Part shown: piece by piece, positions 16,732-25,512 of the stretch
How the letters are laid out: every line of letters begins with the position of its first letter
Numbering within the stretch: position 1 is the stretch's first letter
Assembly (NCBI RefSeq): GCF_015864945.1
Contig: NZ_JADYWF010000002.1
Coordinates: forward strand, 1 to 64,000
DNA length: 64,000 nt
Direction of reading: 5' to 3'
From: Salinibacterium sp. NG253
GTDB taxonomy: Bacteria; Actinomycetota; Actinomycetes; Actinomycetales; Microbacteriaceae
Notes under the pieces: generated by a model
What the model saw: only the letters and a program-made list of their open reading frames with translations
Databases searched by the model: none
Told to the model about the DNA's origin: nothing
Translations under genes and position numbers: made by a program

Positions 16732-18204
16732 ATGTCGCCGGAATCCGTTCCCATGCCCGATGCCCACCAGCACACCGCTCCCTCAGCGTCAGTGCCGCAT
16801 CCCGATCGTGGCGACCCGCGCTTGCCGCACCTGCGCAACGCGACCGGGTTCATTGAGTACATGGAAACGGGGTGGGCTACTCCCGACCGCACGCCCGACA
16901 CCGTGCCGGGCATCGCAGCGGCAACGGCAGCGCACCGCGCACGGCTGAGCCCCGCCTTTGCTGGACGCACGATTGTGGTGGCCGGCGGCACGGCTCCAGT
17001 GCGCGTGAACGACAACTACTACGGGTTCCGCCCCGACAGCAATTTCTTCTGGTTGAGCGGATGCTCGGCCGAAGACGCCGTGCTCGTCATGAGCCCCACG
17101 GCCGGTGGCCACGACGCAACACTGTTTATTCCTGCTCCGGCATATCCCGGTGAGGCAGATTTCTTTGCGGATGCCGCCCACGGTGAACTCTGGGTCGGCT
17201 CCGCCCCCGGGATGCCCGAGTGGACGGCCGCGCTGCAGATTGAGACGCGTCCACTCTCGGAACTCGATGCAGCTTTGGTGCGTGCGAGCGACATCGCGCT
17301 GACCGGATCACTGCACGGCGCCCGCCCGCTGTTGCGCGACATCCCGGTCTCGCAGGATCTTGGTCGCGTGCTTTCGGAGATCCGCATGATCAAAGACGAG
17401 TGGGAAATCGCCGAACTGCGCGGTGCTGTGAACCACACGATCGAAGGCTTCAAGGCCGTCGCGCGCGAAATTCCGCAGGCCATCGAGTTCGGCGGCGAAC
17501 GCTGGTTGCAGGGAACTTTTGATCGCTACGCCCGCACCGTTGGCAATGGCACCGGCTACACCACGATCGTCGGCAGCGGAAAGAATGCTCCCGTGCTGCA
17601 CTGGGTGCGCTGCGACGGCCCCGTGAATCCCGACGCCGCCGTGCTGCTCGACATGGGAGTGGAAGCCCGCTCCTTATATACGGCGGATGTCACGCGCACG
17701 CTTCCGGCATCCGGAACGTTCTCTGCCGCCCAGCGTCAAGCGCACGACCTCGTCGAGAAGGCACACCGTGCGGGCCTCGCGGCGGTTGGCCCCGGCAAGA
17801 TCTTCAGCGACTTTCATCTCGCTGCGCTCGAAGTAATCGCATCAGGTCTGCACGACTGGGGCATGCTTCCGGTCTCGGTCGATGAGGCACTGAGCCCGCA
17901 GGGTCAGCACCACCGTCGCTACATTGTCTGCGGCATCGGTCATCACCTCGGTCTCGACGTGCACGACTGCGCACAGTCGAGCTACTCCGCCTACCAGAGC
18001 GGCGAACTCGTGCCCGGAATGGTCATGGCGGTCGAGCCCGGACTGTACTTTCACGAGTGGGATAACACGGTGCCACCCGAGCTGCGCGGCCTCGGCGTGC
18101 GCATCGAAGACAACGTGATGGTCACCCCAACAGGCCACGAAGTTCTCTCCGAAGCGCTGCCCATTACGGCAACCGGCATCGAAGAGTGGATGCGCAGCCT
18201 CTAA
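16732..18204 (+). CDS. Xaa-Pro aminopeptidase (aminopeptidase P, M24B)
   Basis: A 490-residue metallopeptidase removing N-terminal residues before proline. The N-terminal aminopeptidase-P domain has NDNYYGFRPDSNFFWLSG. The pita-bread catalytic domain (~residues 220-480) shows the metal ligands in order: VLLDMGVEA, YTADVTRTLPASG, GIGHHLGLDVHD, VMAVEPGLYF and GVRIEDNVMVT. The ATG at 16732 follows AAAGGA; an upstream in-frame GTG at 16672 would add 20 residues without family support. Monocistronic, cytoplasmic. Confidence 0.93.
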   Translation: MSPESVPMPDAHQHTAPSASVPHPDRGDPRLPHLRNATGFIEYMETGWATPDRTPDTVPGIAAATAAHRARLSPAFAGRTIVVAGGTAPVRVNDNYYGFRPDSNFFWLSGCSAEDAVLVMSPTAGGHDATLFIPAPAYPGEADFFADAAHGELWVGSAPGMPEWTAALQIETRPLSELDAALVRASDIALTGSLHGARPLLRDIPVSQDLGRVLSEIRMIKDEWEIAELRGAVNHTIEGFKAVAREIPQAIEFGGERWLQGTFDRYARTVGNGTGYTTIVGSGKNAPVLHWVRCDGPVNPDAAVLLDMGVEARSLYTADVTRTLPASGTFSAAQRQAHDLVEKAHRAGLAAVGPGKIFSDFHLAALEVIASGLHDWGMLPVSVDEALSPQGQHHRRYIVCGIGHHLGLDVHDCAQSSYSAYQSGELVPGMVMAVEPGLYFHEWDNTVPPELRGLGVRIEDNVMVTPTGHEVLSEALPITATGIEEWMRSL

Positions 18205-18250
18205 CCAAGGACAATGGGTGCAGATCGCTCATTTTTTGAAAGGTGCATAC

Positions 18251-19717
18251 ATGGAAATCTTCGCCACTGGCGGACTCGTCCTCCTCATCGGAATCGGGGT
18301 GGTCATCCTTGTTGTACTTTTCCTGGTCATGTTGCTGATCGCTCGCGCCTGGTTCAAGGTCGCTCGCGCCGACGAGGCTCTCGTCGTTTCGGGTCGTTCG
18401 CAGAAGGACGGCCTAGGCAACGATTCCGCCGTCACCGTTATCGTCAACGGCAAGGCTTTGGTCAACCCGATCACGCAGCGCCACGAGACGATTTCGCTGC
18501 GTTCGCGCCAGGTGTCAATGACTGCAGAGGCGCAGTCAGCTGACAACGTGACCCTTCAGGTCGAAGCAGTCGCGATCGTGAAGATCGGTTCGGACCCTGC
18601 GTTGGTTCGCCGCGCTGCCGAGCGTTTCGCTTCGCAGGATGCCGCCATCGAGCAGTTCACGACTGAGCAGCTTGAAGGTGCTCTTCGTGGTGTTGTCGCA
18701 ACCCTCTCGGTTGTTGAACTCATGCGTGAGCGCAAGAAGTTCTCTGACCAGATCGCGACGGATGTCTCGACCGAACTGTCGGAGCAGGGACTGATTCTCG
18801 ACTCCTTCCAGATCAAGGGCATCGGCGACAAGGTTGGCTACATCCAGTCGCTCGGAACCCCGCAGATCGAGTCGAAGCGTCGTGAAGCAGAACTCGCCAC
18901 GGCTGACGCTAACCGCGAGATCTCGAAGCGCAACATCACTGTTGCCGAGGCAAACCTGATCGAGCAGACCGCGCTCGACAAGAACACCGCAGACTCCAAG
19001 GCTGAGGTCGGTAAGGCCAACGCTGAAGCTGAGCAGGCTGAAGCGCTCGCTCGCGCCACGGCCGAGCAGGGCGTTCTGCAGCAGCGTGCCGAGAACCGTC
19101 AGGCTGAGCTCGACGCTGACGTGAAGCGCGTCGCTGACGCCAACCTGTACAAGGCGCAGAAGGATGCCGACTCCGACGCCTACCGTCTCGTCAAGGGTGC
19201 AGAAGCTCAGGCACAGATCGCGGCTGTTGAAGCAGAGGCAGTGCGCGTTCGCGCCGCCGCTGACGCGGATGCCGTTCGCCTTTCTGGTGAGGCGCGAGCA
19301 GCAAGCATCGAGGCAGAAGCTGCGGCTCTCGCCAAGCACCAAGATGCGCTGCTCGCTCAGCGTGCCCTCGAATCCCTGCCGCTCGTTATGGAACAGTGGG
19401 CAAAGGGTTACGGTCAGATCGGTTCCGTCACCGTTATCGGCGGCAGCGGATCAAGCGCAGCCGACACCATCGGCAACGAAAGCTCAATCGCTTTGCGTAG
19501 CTCCTTCGAATCGATCAAGGCTGCAACGGGTCTCGACCTCGCCTCGATCATCCAGGGCCGTGCCGTTGGTCAGGCTGTTGGTGAAGGTGCTCGCGGCAGC
19601 GCCGCCAGCAGCTCACCCACCAACTCGGTTGATGACTCGCTCGCAGCAAAGCTTGCAGAAGTAGCACTCAGCGAGACTTCCGCCGGCGCTACCGAGGGCA
19701 GCGACAGCTCGGAATAA
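18251..19717 (+). CDS. Flotillin/SPFH-domain membrane scaffold protein
   Basis: About 488 residues. One N-terminal membrane segment (LVLLIGIGVVILVVLFLVML) is followed by an SPFH/Band 7 domain (DEALVVSGRSQKDGLG to ~residue 190, with LRGVVATLSVVELMRERKKF) and a long Ala/Glu-rich coiled coil (~200-390) full of AEA repeats typical of flotillins. The tail after ~400 is Gly/Ser-rich and low complexity. Flotillins organise membrane microdomains as oligomers. The start at 18251 fits the family N-terminus; an upstream GTG at 18218 also has a ribosome binding site. No NfeD partner gene is adjacent. Confidence 0.92.
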   Translation: MEIFATGGLVLLIGIGVVILVVLFLVMLLIARAWFKVARADEALVVSGRSQKDGLGNDSAVTVIVNGKALVNPITQRHETISLRSRQVSMTAEAQSADNVTLQVEAVAIVKIGSDPALVRRAAERFASQDAAIEQFTTEQLEGALRGVVATLSVVELMRERKKFSDQIATDVSTELSEQGLILDSFQIKGIGDKVGYIQSLGTPQIESKRREAELATADANREISKRNITVAEANLIEQTALDKNTADSKAEVGKANAEAEQAEALARATAEQGVLQQRAENRQAELDADVKRVADANLYKAQKDADSDAYRLVKGAEAQAQIAAVEAEAVRVRAAADADAVRLSGEARAASIEAEAAALAKHQDALLAQRALESLPLVMEQWAKGYGQIGSVTVIGGSGSSAADTIGNESSIALRSSFESIKAATGLDLASIIQGRAVGQAVGEGARGSAASSSPTNSVDDSLAAKLAEVALSETSAGATEGSDSSE

Positions 19718-19730
19718 TCGCATAAAGGCG

Positions 19731-19770
19731 AAGGGCGGGCATCCAGATCATCGGATGCCCGCCCTTTCGT
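19731..19770 (+). terminator. Terminator between flotillin and carboxyltransferase genes
   Basis: A perfect 14-bp stem (19731-19744 with 19753-19766) with an 8-base loop and a T-rich run after it. It lies between two convergent genes and is symmetrical enough to serve both. Confidence 0.85.
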
Positions 19771-19787
19771 TCGTTGCGACGTGAACG

Positions 19788-21314
19788 CTAGTCGTGGTCG
19801 CCGATCTGGTCGGGGCGCGCTGCACCGCTGTCTGCGATGCCGAGACCGAGGTAGTTGGCCGTGCGCGCGGCCCGGCGCTGATCGTTGTCTTGGCGCTCCA
19901 AGTCGGCTAGCTGGCGCACGATCGCGTGGCCGACTCTTCGGCAAAACTCAGCGGGTTCGACGTCAGCAGAGGGCCATTCTTCGACGATTTCATGAACGAT
20001 TCCGTCGTCGAGCAGATCCTGAGAACGCACGCGCTGGTCGACGGTCATGCTCGCGGCGTGCGTGGTGTCGCCGAACATGATCACGCTGGCTCCTTCGGGC
20101 GGCAGCGGCGCGAGCCACCCGTTCCTGGCTGCAATAACGCGGTCGGCGGGCATGAGCGCGAGTGCGCCGCCTCCGGTACCTTCACCCAAAATTACGGCGA
20201 CGGTCGGTACGGAAAGATCCAACATCTCGGCTAAGCAGCGTGCGATCTCTCCGCCGAGACCGCCCTCCTCCGCCTCGCGAGAAAGGGCTGCTCCGGGAGT
20301 ATCAACGACGGTGATGAGCGGCAGCCCTAGTTCCGCGGCGAGAGCCATTCCGCGACGGGCTTGGCGCAGAGCATCCGGACCCAGCTCGGCTTCGCCCTGT
20401 GCTCGCCGATCAAGCCCGACAACAACAGTTCCTCGTCCGCCGATGGTGGCCAAGGACACCACGGCCGACTTGTTCGATTCGCCTTGACCGGTTCCGCTCA
20501 GGGGAACGATGGAGGTCGCGGCGTAGCGCAGAAGCGAACGCAGGCCGGGGCGCCCGCTGCGGCGCGAAATCTGAATCGACTCCCACGACGATGGAATCTG
20601 CGTCGCGGGTTCCTCCGCCGGCGGGGGAGCGGAATCATCAGCGGCAGCGATGATTGCCAGAGCCTCGCCGGCCATGGTGCGCAAATGCTTGGCATCGAGC
20701 ACGGCGTCGACAATGCCGTGGGCGAAGAGGTTCTCGGCGGTTTGAACACCTTCCGGAAAGTCGGCACCATAGAGCGCCTTGTAGACCTTGGGGCCGAGGA
20801 AGCCAACCAAAGCGCCCGTTTGAGCGACTGTGATGTGGCCTAGCGAACCCCACGAAGCGAAAACTCCGCCGGTCGTGGGATGCCGGAGGTAGACAAGGTA
20901 GGGAAGTTTCGCTGCTTTGTGCGCCACGACTGCTTCGGTGATCTTGACCATCTGCAAGAACGCCCGGGTGCCTTCCTGCATGCGCGTTCCGCCCGAGACG
21001 GGGGCGGCAAGCACCGGCAGGCCCTCTCTGGTTGCGCGTTGGATGGACTCCACCATCCGGGTCGCGGCGTTGACGCCGATGGAGCCACCGAGAAAACGGA
21101 ACTCACCCACGACGACAGCGACGCGCGCCCCATTGAGTAGGCCTTCGCCGGTGACGAGTGATTCGTCTTCACCGGTCTTGGCGCGGGCCGCCTCCAGTTC
21201 GCTGCGGTAGTTCTCCTCGATGGGCAACGGAGCCAGCGGCGAGTTCCAGCTGACAAAGGTGTCATCGTCGAGCGTCATGGCGATGAGCTCGCGAGCACTG
21301 GGACGGATGTTCAT
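19788..21314 (-). CDS. Acyl-CoA carboxylase carboxyltransferase, fused beta/alpha (AccD-AccA type)
   Basis: A 508-residue carboxyltransferase with both halves in one chain. The N-terminal half resembles AccD (VAVVVGEFRFLGGSIGVNAATRMV, PVSGGTRMQEGTRAFLQM, TTGGVFASWGSLGHI). The C-terminal half resembles AccA (IPLSGTG, LGLPLITVVDTPGAAL, ILGEGTGGGALALMPADRVI). It lacks the AccD zinc finger. It transfers carboxyl from biotin to an acyl-CoA; the biotin carboxylase and carrier must be encoded elsewhere. It is last in an operon with the CaiB transferase (four-base overlap) and the FAD hydroxylase, so it may act on a pathway CoA-thioester rather than in general lipid synthesis. Confidence 0.85.
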   Translation of the reverse strand: MNIRPSARELIAMTLDDDTFVSWNSPLAPLPIEENYRSELEAARAKTGEDESLVTGEGLLNGARVAVVVGEFRFLGGSIGVNAATRMVESIQRATREGLPVLAAPVSGGTRMQEGTRAFLQMVKITEAVVAHKAAKLPYLVYLRHPTTGGVFASWGSLGHITVAQTGALVGFLGPKVYKALYGADFPEGVQTAENLFAHGIVDAVLDAKHLRTMAGEALAIIAAADDSAPPPAEEPATQIPSSWESIQISRRSGRPGLRSLLRYAATSIVPLSGTGQGESNKSAVVSLATIGGRGTVVVGLDRRAQGEAELGPDALRQARRGMALAAELGLPLITVVDTPGAALSREAEEGGLGGEIARCLAEMLDLSVPTVAVILGEGTGGGALALMPADRVIAARNGWLAPLPPEGASVIMFGDTTHAASMTVDQRVRSQDLLDDGIVHEIVEEWPSADVEPAEFCRRVGHAIVRQLADLERQDNDQRRAARTANYLGLGIADSGAARPDQIGDHD

Positions 21315-22483
21315 TGGTTAAGCCAATCACGCACAGAGTCGTTGTGTTGTCCGAGGGTCGGCGGCGCGCTGTGTGCCGTGCGCGTGTGCTCTTCGCCGTC
21401 GGCGCTGAAAAAACGCAATGGCGGGCCAGGCAGGCTGATCTCGCCGAGGGTCGCGTGGTCGACATCCACGATGAGTCCCTGCGACTGGGTTTGGTCCCAC
21501 TCGTACACCTGCTGCAAGTTGCGCACTCGCCCGGCGGGGATGCCTGCCTCCTCGAGAGCGATCAGCAGGGCATCCGCATTCCAATCCGAGAATACTTCTT
21601 CTAAGGCGGCGATGAGGGAGTCACGATTGTCTACACGCTGACCATTGGATGCCCAGCGCTCGTCATCGACTGCGATCCCGGTCATGGCGCACAACCGCGC
21701 CCAGAGACTCTCCGACCCCACCGCAATTTGCACCGCTCCAGATCCCGTGTGAAAGAGCCCGTAGGGAGCGATGGATGGATGATGATTGCCATTCGCCAGC
21801 CCGACTTCGCCGGCGACCGTCCACCGCGTGCCTTGGAAGGCGTGCACTCCGACGACGGAGGCGAGAAGCGACGTGCGAACGACTTGCCCTTTTCCTGTGC
21901 GCTCTCTCTCGAGCAGCGCCGCGAGCACGCCATAGGCGCCGTACATGCCGGCGAGCAAGTCGCCGATCGGCACACCAACGCGCTGGGGATCGTCTGGCTT
22001 GCTGCCCGTGATCGACATGAGCCCGGCTTCGCCTTGAGCGATCTGGTCGTAGCCTGCCCGTCCGCCCTCGGGACCGTCGTGGCCAAAGCCACTGATCGAC
22101 AACAACACGAGGCGCGGGTTGAGCTCCTCTAAGCGTGCGGGGGAGAATCCCAAGCGATCGAGCGTTCCTGGTCGAAAATTCTCGAGCAGCACATCAGCCC
22201 GCGCAATGAGGTCTGCCAGCAGAGCCGAGTCTGCTGCATCCTTCAGGTTGAGGGTGATCGATTCTTTGTTCCGATTGGTGGAGAGAAAGTAGGTCGACTC
22301 CTGAGCTCCGTCGTCGCCGACAAAGGGCGGGCCCCACCCGCGAGTGTCGTCGCCGGTGCCGGGGGTCTCCACTTTGATGACTCGCGCGCCTAAGTCGCCC
22401 AGCATCATTCCGGCGTGAGGGCCTGCCAACGCGCGAGTGAGGTCGAGCACGAGATAGCCGCTGAGCGAACCGGTGTCGTTCAT
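21311..22483 (-). CDS. CaiB/BaiF-family CoA-transferase
   Basis: A 390-residue family III CoA-transferase. Family marks are LSGYLVLDLTRALAGPHAGMMLGDLGARVIKVETP, the FLSTNRNKESITLNL block, DVLLENFRPGTLDRLG and SISGFGHDGPEGGRAGYDQIAQGEAGLMSITG. The catalytic Asp is expected in the GYDQIAQ region. It likely activates the acid substrate or an intermediate of the locus as a CoA-thioester. It overlaps both its neighbours by four bases. Confidence 0.9.
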   Translation of the reverse strand: MNDTGSLSGYLVLDLTRALAGPHAGMMLGDLGARVIKVETPGTGDDTRGWGPPFVGDDGAQESTYFLSTNRNKESITLNLKDAADSALLADLIARADVLLENFRPGTLDRLGFSPARLEELNPRLVLLSISGFGHDGPEGGRAGYDQIAQGEAGLMSITGSKPDDPQRVGVPIGDLLAGMYGAYGVLAALLERERTGKGQVVRTSLLASVVGVHAFQGTRWTVAGEVGLANGNHHPSIAPYGLFHTGSGAVQIAVGSESLWARLCAMTGIAVDDERWASNGQRVDNRDSLIAALEEVFSDWNADALLIALEEAGIPAGRVRNLQQVYEWDQTQSQGLIVDVDHATLGEISLPGPPLRFFSADGEEHTRTAHSAPPTLGQHNDSVRDWLNQ

Positions 22484-24066
22484 GCTCGTGCCTCCAGCGT
22501 GGAGACACCGAGCTGGTCGCTGAAGGCGAGGATCATGGCGCTGGTCTCGACCCCAGCGGCGGCGCCAAAGGTATAGAAGTCAGGGCGGATGAGCACGCTC
22601 TCGGCGTTGAGCTGGTCGAGCCAGGCAGCGTACGTGCCGTCGACTTCGTCAATCGTGATGACGGCGGGATGCTCACCGGAGAGCGCCACGACGGTGATGC
22701 CCCGATCGCGGATCGCAGCGGCGGCCTCAGGGGAGAGAAGCGTGTAGAGCTCTGCCTGCGCCATCATCAGTACCGCCCCTGAATACAGGTCGTCAAAGCG
22801 GGCAGCGGAACCGTCGAAGTGAATAGTCGCTTGGGGCGAAAGCTGTCCGCCGTTGGAGAGATGAAGTCCGGGGCCCAGTAGCGGAGCGGGAGGCGCAGGG
22901 GGAGCGTGTCCCTTGGCGAGTTCGGCGATCATCCGTTCGTCTCGTTCTGCTGCTTCTGCGGGATCCGTGATGCAGATCACGCGCCCCAATGAGATCGAGA
23001 AGTCGATGAACTCGCGAATGTGAGTGAGGCGTTCGGTCTCGTAAGTGTCGAGAACACTCTCGGCGGCGCGACCGTCAAGCACAGCCCCGAGTTTCCAGAA
23101 CAGGTTCATGACATCGCGCAGACCGGCGCCCAAACCCTGGCCGGCGAAAGGAGGCATGAGGTGGGCGGCGTCTCCCGCCAACAACACGTGGCCCTGACGC
23201 CAGCTGGTGGCCCAACCGGCCTGGAAGGTGTACACCGAGTGTCGTTCGAGCTCTGAGTTGTCGGGGCGAATTCCGAACGGTTCGAGCAACTCCCACGCTC
23301 GTTCGGTCTTGTTGAGCGACTCGATGGTCTCGTGAGGCAAGCGCATGAACTCCCAACGGCGACGACCGGGCCCGCCCGGAACCATCGTGGCGGGACGAGC
23401 GATATCGCAGGTTTGGATCGCGACGTGAGGAAATTCGAGAGAGGGATCGGGGATGACATCGACGACAAGCCAGTCGTAGAAGAAGCCCATGTCGTGCCAG
23501 TCGATACCGGCCCACCGGCGAACAGTGCTGTTTGCGCCGTCAGCGCCCACGAGGTAGCGGGATTCAACGATGAGTTCCTCTGCTGTGGCGAGGTTGCTCA
23601 GTCGGGTCGAGACAACGTCGTCGTCGGCGATGACCTCTGCCGACCATCCGCGAAGCACGGTCACCGTCGGCAAGGAGAGGAGCACCGCCTCCATGCGGTC
23701 TTCAAGCGCAGGTTGGCTGAAGAAGTAAGTGTTGTACCAACCGGATGATCCGATTCCGCTCCAGTCGACTTCGAGAAGGCTTTGGCGCTCGGCATTGCGC
23801 CAGACATACATATCGTCGTACGGCTCGGTGATCTCCGGAATCGTGTCCGGGGCCAGACCGATGGATTGCAAGATGCGCGCGAACTCAAAATCATGAGTCA
23901 CCGCACGGGGCAGGGGATAGCCCTCGGTCTTGCGATCGGCGATGAGGACGCGATGACCGGCACGGCCAAGTTGGATCGCCAGTAGCTTTCCTACGGGACC
24001 AAGTCCCACGATCATCACGTCATAGTTGTCGGTTGCCGCTGTTGGCGGCGTAGCTTCATTGCTCAC
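22480..24066 (-). CDS. FAD-dependent aromatic hydroxylase (MhpA-like)
   Basis: About 528 residues. The N-terminal dinucleotide fold is VMIVGLGPVGKLLAIQLGRAGHRVLIADR; YLVGADGANSTVRRWAGI carries the DG motif and LLAGDAAHLMPPFAGQGLGAGLRDVMNLFWKL the GD motif, all as in class A flavoprotein hydroxylases such as 3-(3-hydroxyphenyl)propionate hydroxylase. A thioredoxin-like C-terminal domain is also present. It probably hydroxylates a phenolic or related ring with NAD(P)H and O2. The GTG at 24066 is chosen from the fold start; a frame to 24210 would run into the promoter region. First gene of the minus-strand operon, divergent from the Liv importer. Confidence 0.87.
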   Translation of the reverse strand: MSNEATPPTAATDNYDVMIVGLGPVGKLLAIQLGRAGHRVLIADRKTEGYPLPRAVTHDFEFARILQSIGLAPDTIPEITEPYDDMYVWRNAERQSLLEVDWSGIGSSGWYNTYFFSQPALEDRMEAVLLSLPTVTVLRGWSAEVIADDDVVSTRLSNLATAEELIVESRYLVGADGANSTVRRWAGIDWHDMGFFYDWLVVDVIPDPSLEFPHVAIQTCDIARPATMVPGGPGRRRWEFMRLPHETIESLNKTERAWELLEPFGIRPDNSELERHSVYTFQAGWATSWRQGHVLLAGDAAHLMPPFAGQGLGAGLRDVMNLFWKLGAVLDGRAAESVLDTYETERLTHIREFIDFSISLGRVICITDPAEAAERDERMIAELAKGHAPPAPPAPLLGPGLHLSNGGQLSPQATIHFDGSAARFDDLYSGAVLMMAQAELYTLLSPEAAAAIRDRGITVVALSGEHPAVITIDEVDGTYAAWLDQLNAESVLIRPDFYTFGAAAGVETSAMILAFSDQLGVSTLEARA

Positions 24067-24109
24067 GTCGCCGAGCCTAGAAGTAGCGAAAGCGGGCGCC
24101 GAAGTTCTG

Positions 24110-24124
24110 TCCCGAAATACGGGA
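24110..24124. promoter_or_regulatory. Inverted repeat in the hydroxylase/Liv divergent promoter
   Basis: TCCCG-AAATA-CGGGA is a perfect 5-bp inverted repeat with 5-base spacer in the 138-bp region between divergent starts. It is a candidate operator for the IclR regulator at 28903; that link is inference. Confidence 0.45.
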
Positions 24125-24167
24125 TGGAAAGTTGTTTGCTTGCCGACAGGGTTTGAGTATGGGGTAT

Positions 24168-24182
24168 CCCGTGCACCACGGG
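24168..24182. promoter_or_regulatory. Second inverted repeat in the divergent promoter
   Basis: CCCGTG-CAC-CACGGG is a perfect 15-bp palindromic element 22 bases before the substrate-binding-protein start. It may be a second operator or a leader stem-loop. Confidence 0.4.
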
Positions 24183-24204
24183 CCGCAATCAAAGGAGATT
24201 CGCG

Positions 24205-25434
24205 ATGCACCTCAGTACCCGACGTAGGCGCTTGGCTGGCGGCCTCGCGTTCATCACGGCAACAGCACTTGCCCTGACTGGTTGTTCCCCCATAGGGGCG
24301 GATGGAGGAACCTCTGATTCCTCAGAACCCATCCGCATCGGAGCAACAATTCCCCTCAGCGGAGCGCTCGCAGGCTTCGGCAGCTTCCTTCAATGGGGCT
24401 ACCAGCACGCCGTCGACGAAGTGAATGCTGCTGGCGGCATCATGATCGATGGAACCGCTCGCGAAGTTGAGCTCACTCTCGTCGACGATAAGTCCGACCC
24501 CAACGAGGTCACGTCATCGATCAAGACCCTCATCTCTTCCACCAAGGTGGATGCGTTGCTTGGCTCGTGCACCCCTGACTTAGTCAACCCGGGAGCGGTC
24601 GTTGCCGATTCTCAGGGCGTTCCGTTCGTCGCGGAGTGCACCCCCATCGAGGTATTCAAGTCCGTGAAGGAGTGGACTTACGCCTGGGACATCTTCTTCT
24701 CGGTCGCCGACCAGGCTGTCGCCCCGTTCGAAGCGCTTGAGGCGAATGGGATCGAAACCAACAAGCAAGTGTTCATCCTTCACGACAACGGCCCTGACGG
24801 GCAAGCAATCGGTAATGAAATCTGGCCAGCCGTTGCTGCCGACCAGGGGTACACGATCGCGGGAAATATCGAATTCCCCGCCGACAACACCGACTTCTCG
24901 GCCGCCATTCAGAAGGCCAAAGAGTCAGGCGCTGACATCGTCTTCATTTCGTCGATCACACCAGCGGCGATCTCCATCCGCAAGCAGATGGCAGCCATCG
25001 GGTGGACCCCGAAGGTCATCGTGGCCGAAAAGGGCGCCGAGCCAGTGCAGTTCGCTGAAGCGCTCGGAGACCTCGCCGACGGCATCATCGTCGGAGCCTA
25101 CTGGGATCCGTCCTTCGGTTACCCCGGCGCAGAAGAGCTGAAAGACGCGTTCGAATCCGAGACCGGCCTGACCTCGAGCCAGCACATCGCTGATAGCTAC
25201 ACGGCAGCAATGGTGCTGATGGATGCCATCGCAGCAGCAGGGTCGCTCGACAAAGACGAAATCAACGACGCCATCGGCGAAACCGACGGCATCTACGCCG
25301 TCGGTCCGGTGAAGTTTGATGACGAGCACGCGGCAAAGATCCCCGTCGTGTCGTCGCAGTGGCAAGACGGCGTTCCGATCATCGTGTGGCCGACGGAACA
25401 GGCGACAGGGGACTTCCTCTTTCCCGTTCCCTAA
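24205..25434 (+). CDS. Liv-type ABC transporter substrate-binding lipoprotein
   Basis: A 409-residue lipoprotein with lipobox LTGC (ATALALTGCSPIG). The mature part is a periplasmic-binding-protein type I fold: IRIGATIPLSGALAGFGSFLQWGYQHAVDEVNAAGGI, LIDDKSDPNE-like ELTLVDDKSDPNE, LLGSCTPDLVNPGAVVADSQGVPFV and VIVAEKGAEPVQFAEALG. Such proteins bind branched-chain amino acids, amides or aromatic acids; the neighbouring hydroxylase, CoA-transferase and hydrolase point to an aromatic or other organic acid here. AAGGAG precedes the ATG. Confidence 0.9.
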   Translation: MHLSTRRRRLAGGLAFITATALALTGCSPIGADGGTSDSSEPIRIGATIPLSGALAGFGSFLQWGYQHAVDEVNAAGGIMIDGTAREVELTLVDDKSDPNEVTSSIKTLISSTKVDALLGSCTPDLVNPGAVVADSQGVPFVAECTPIEVFKSVKEWTYAWDIFFSVADQAVAPFEALEANGIETNKQVFILHDNGPDGQAIGNEIWPAVAADQGYTIAGNIEFPADNTDFSAAIQKAKESGADIVFISSITPAAISIRKQMAAIGWTPKVIVAEKGAEPVQFAEALGDLADGIIVGAYWDPSFGYPGAEELKDAFESETGLTSSQHIADSYTAAMVLMDAIAAAGSLDKDEINDAIGETDGIYAVGPVKFDDEHAAKIPVVSSQWQDGVPIIVWPTEQATGDFLFPVP

Positions 25435-25446
25435 TCCCGGTGACAC

Positions 25447-25474
25447 AGGGGCCGGCACTGCGGTGTCGGCCCCT
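25447..25474 (+). promoter_or_regulatory. Stem-loop between binding-protein and permease genes
   Basis: A 12-bp stem (25447-25458 with 25463-25474, one G-U pair) with a TGCG loop lies directly after the binding-protein stop and lacks a T-run. Such hairpins often stabilise the upstream message or attenuate the downstream genes, giving more binding protein than permease. Confidence 0.55.
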
Positions 25475-25512
25475 CACCCCACCGCCCCTACAACGATGTG
25501 GATGACTCTCGG

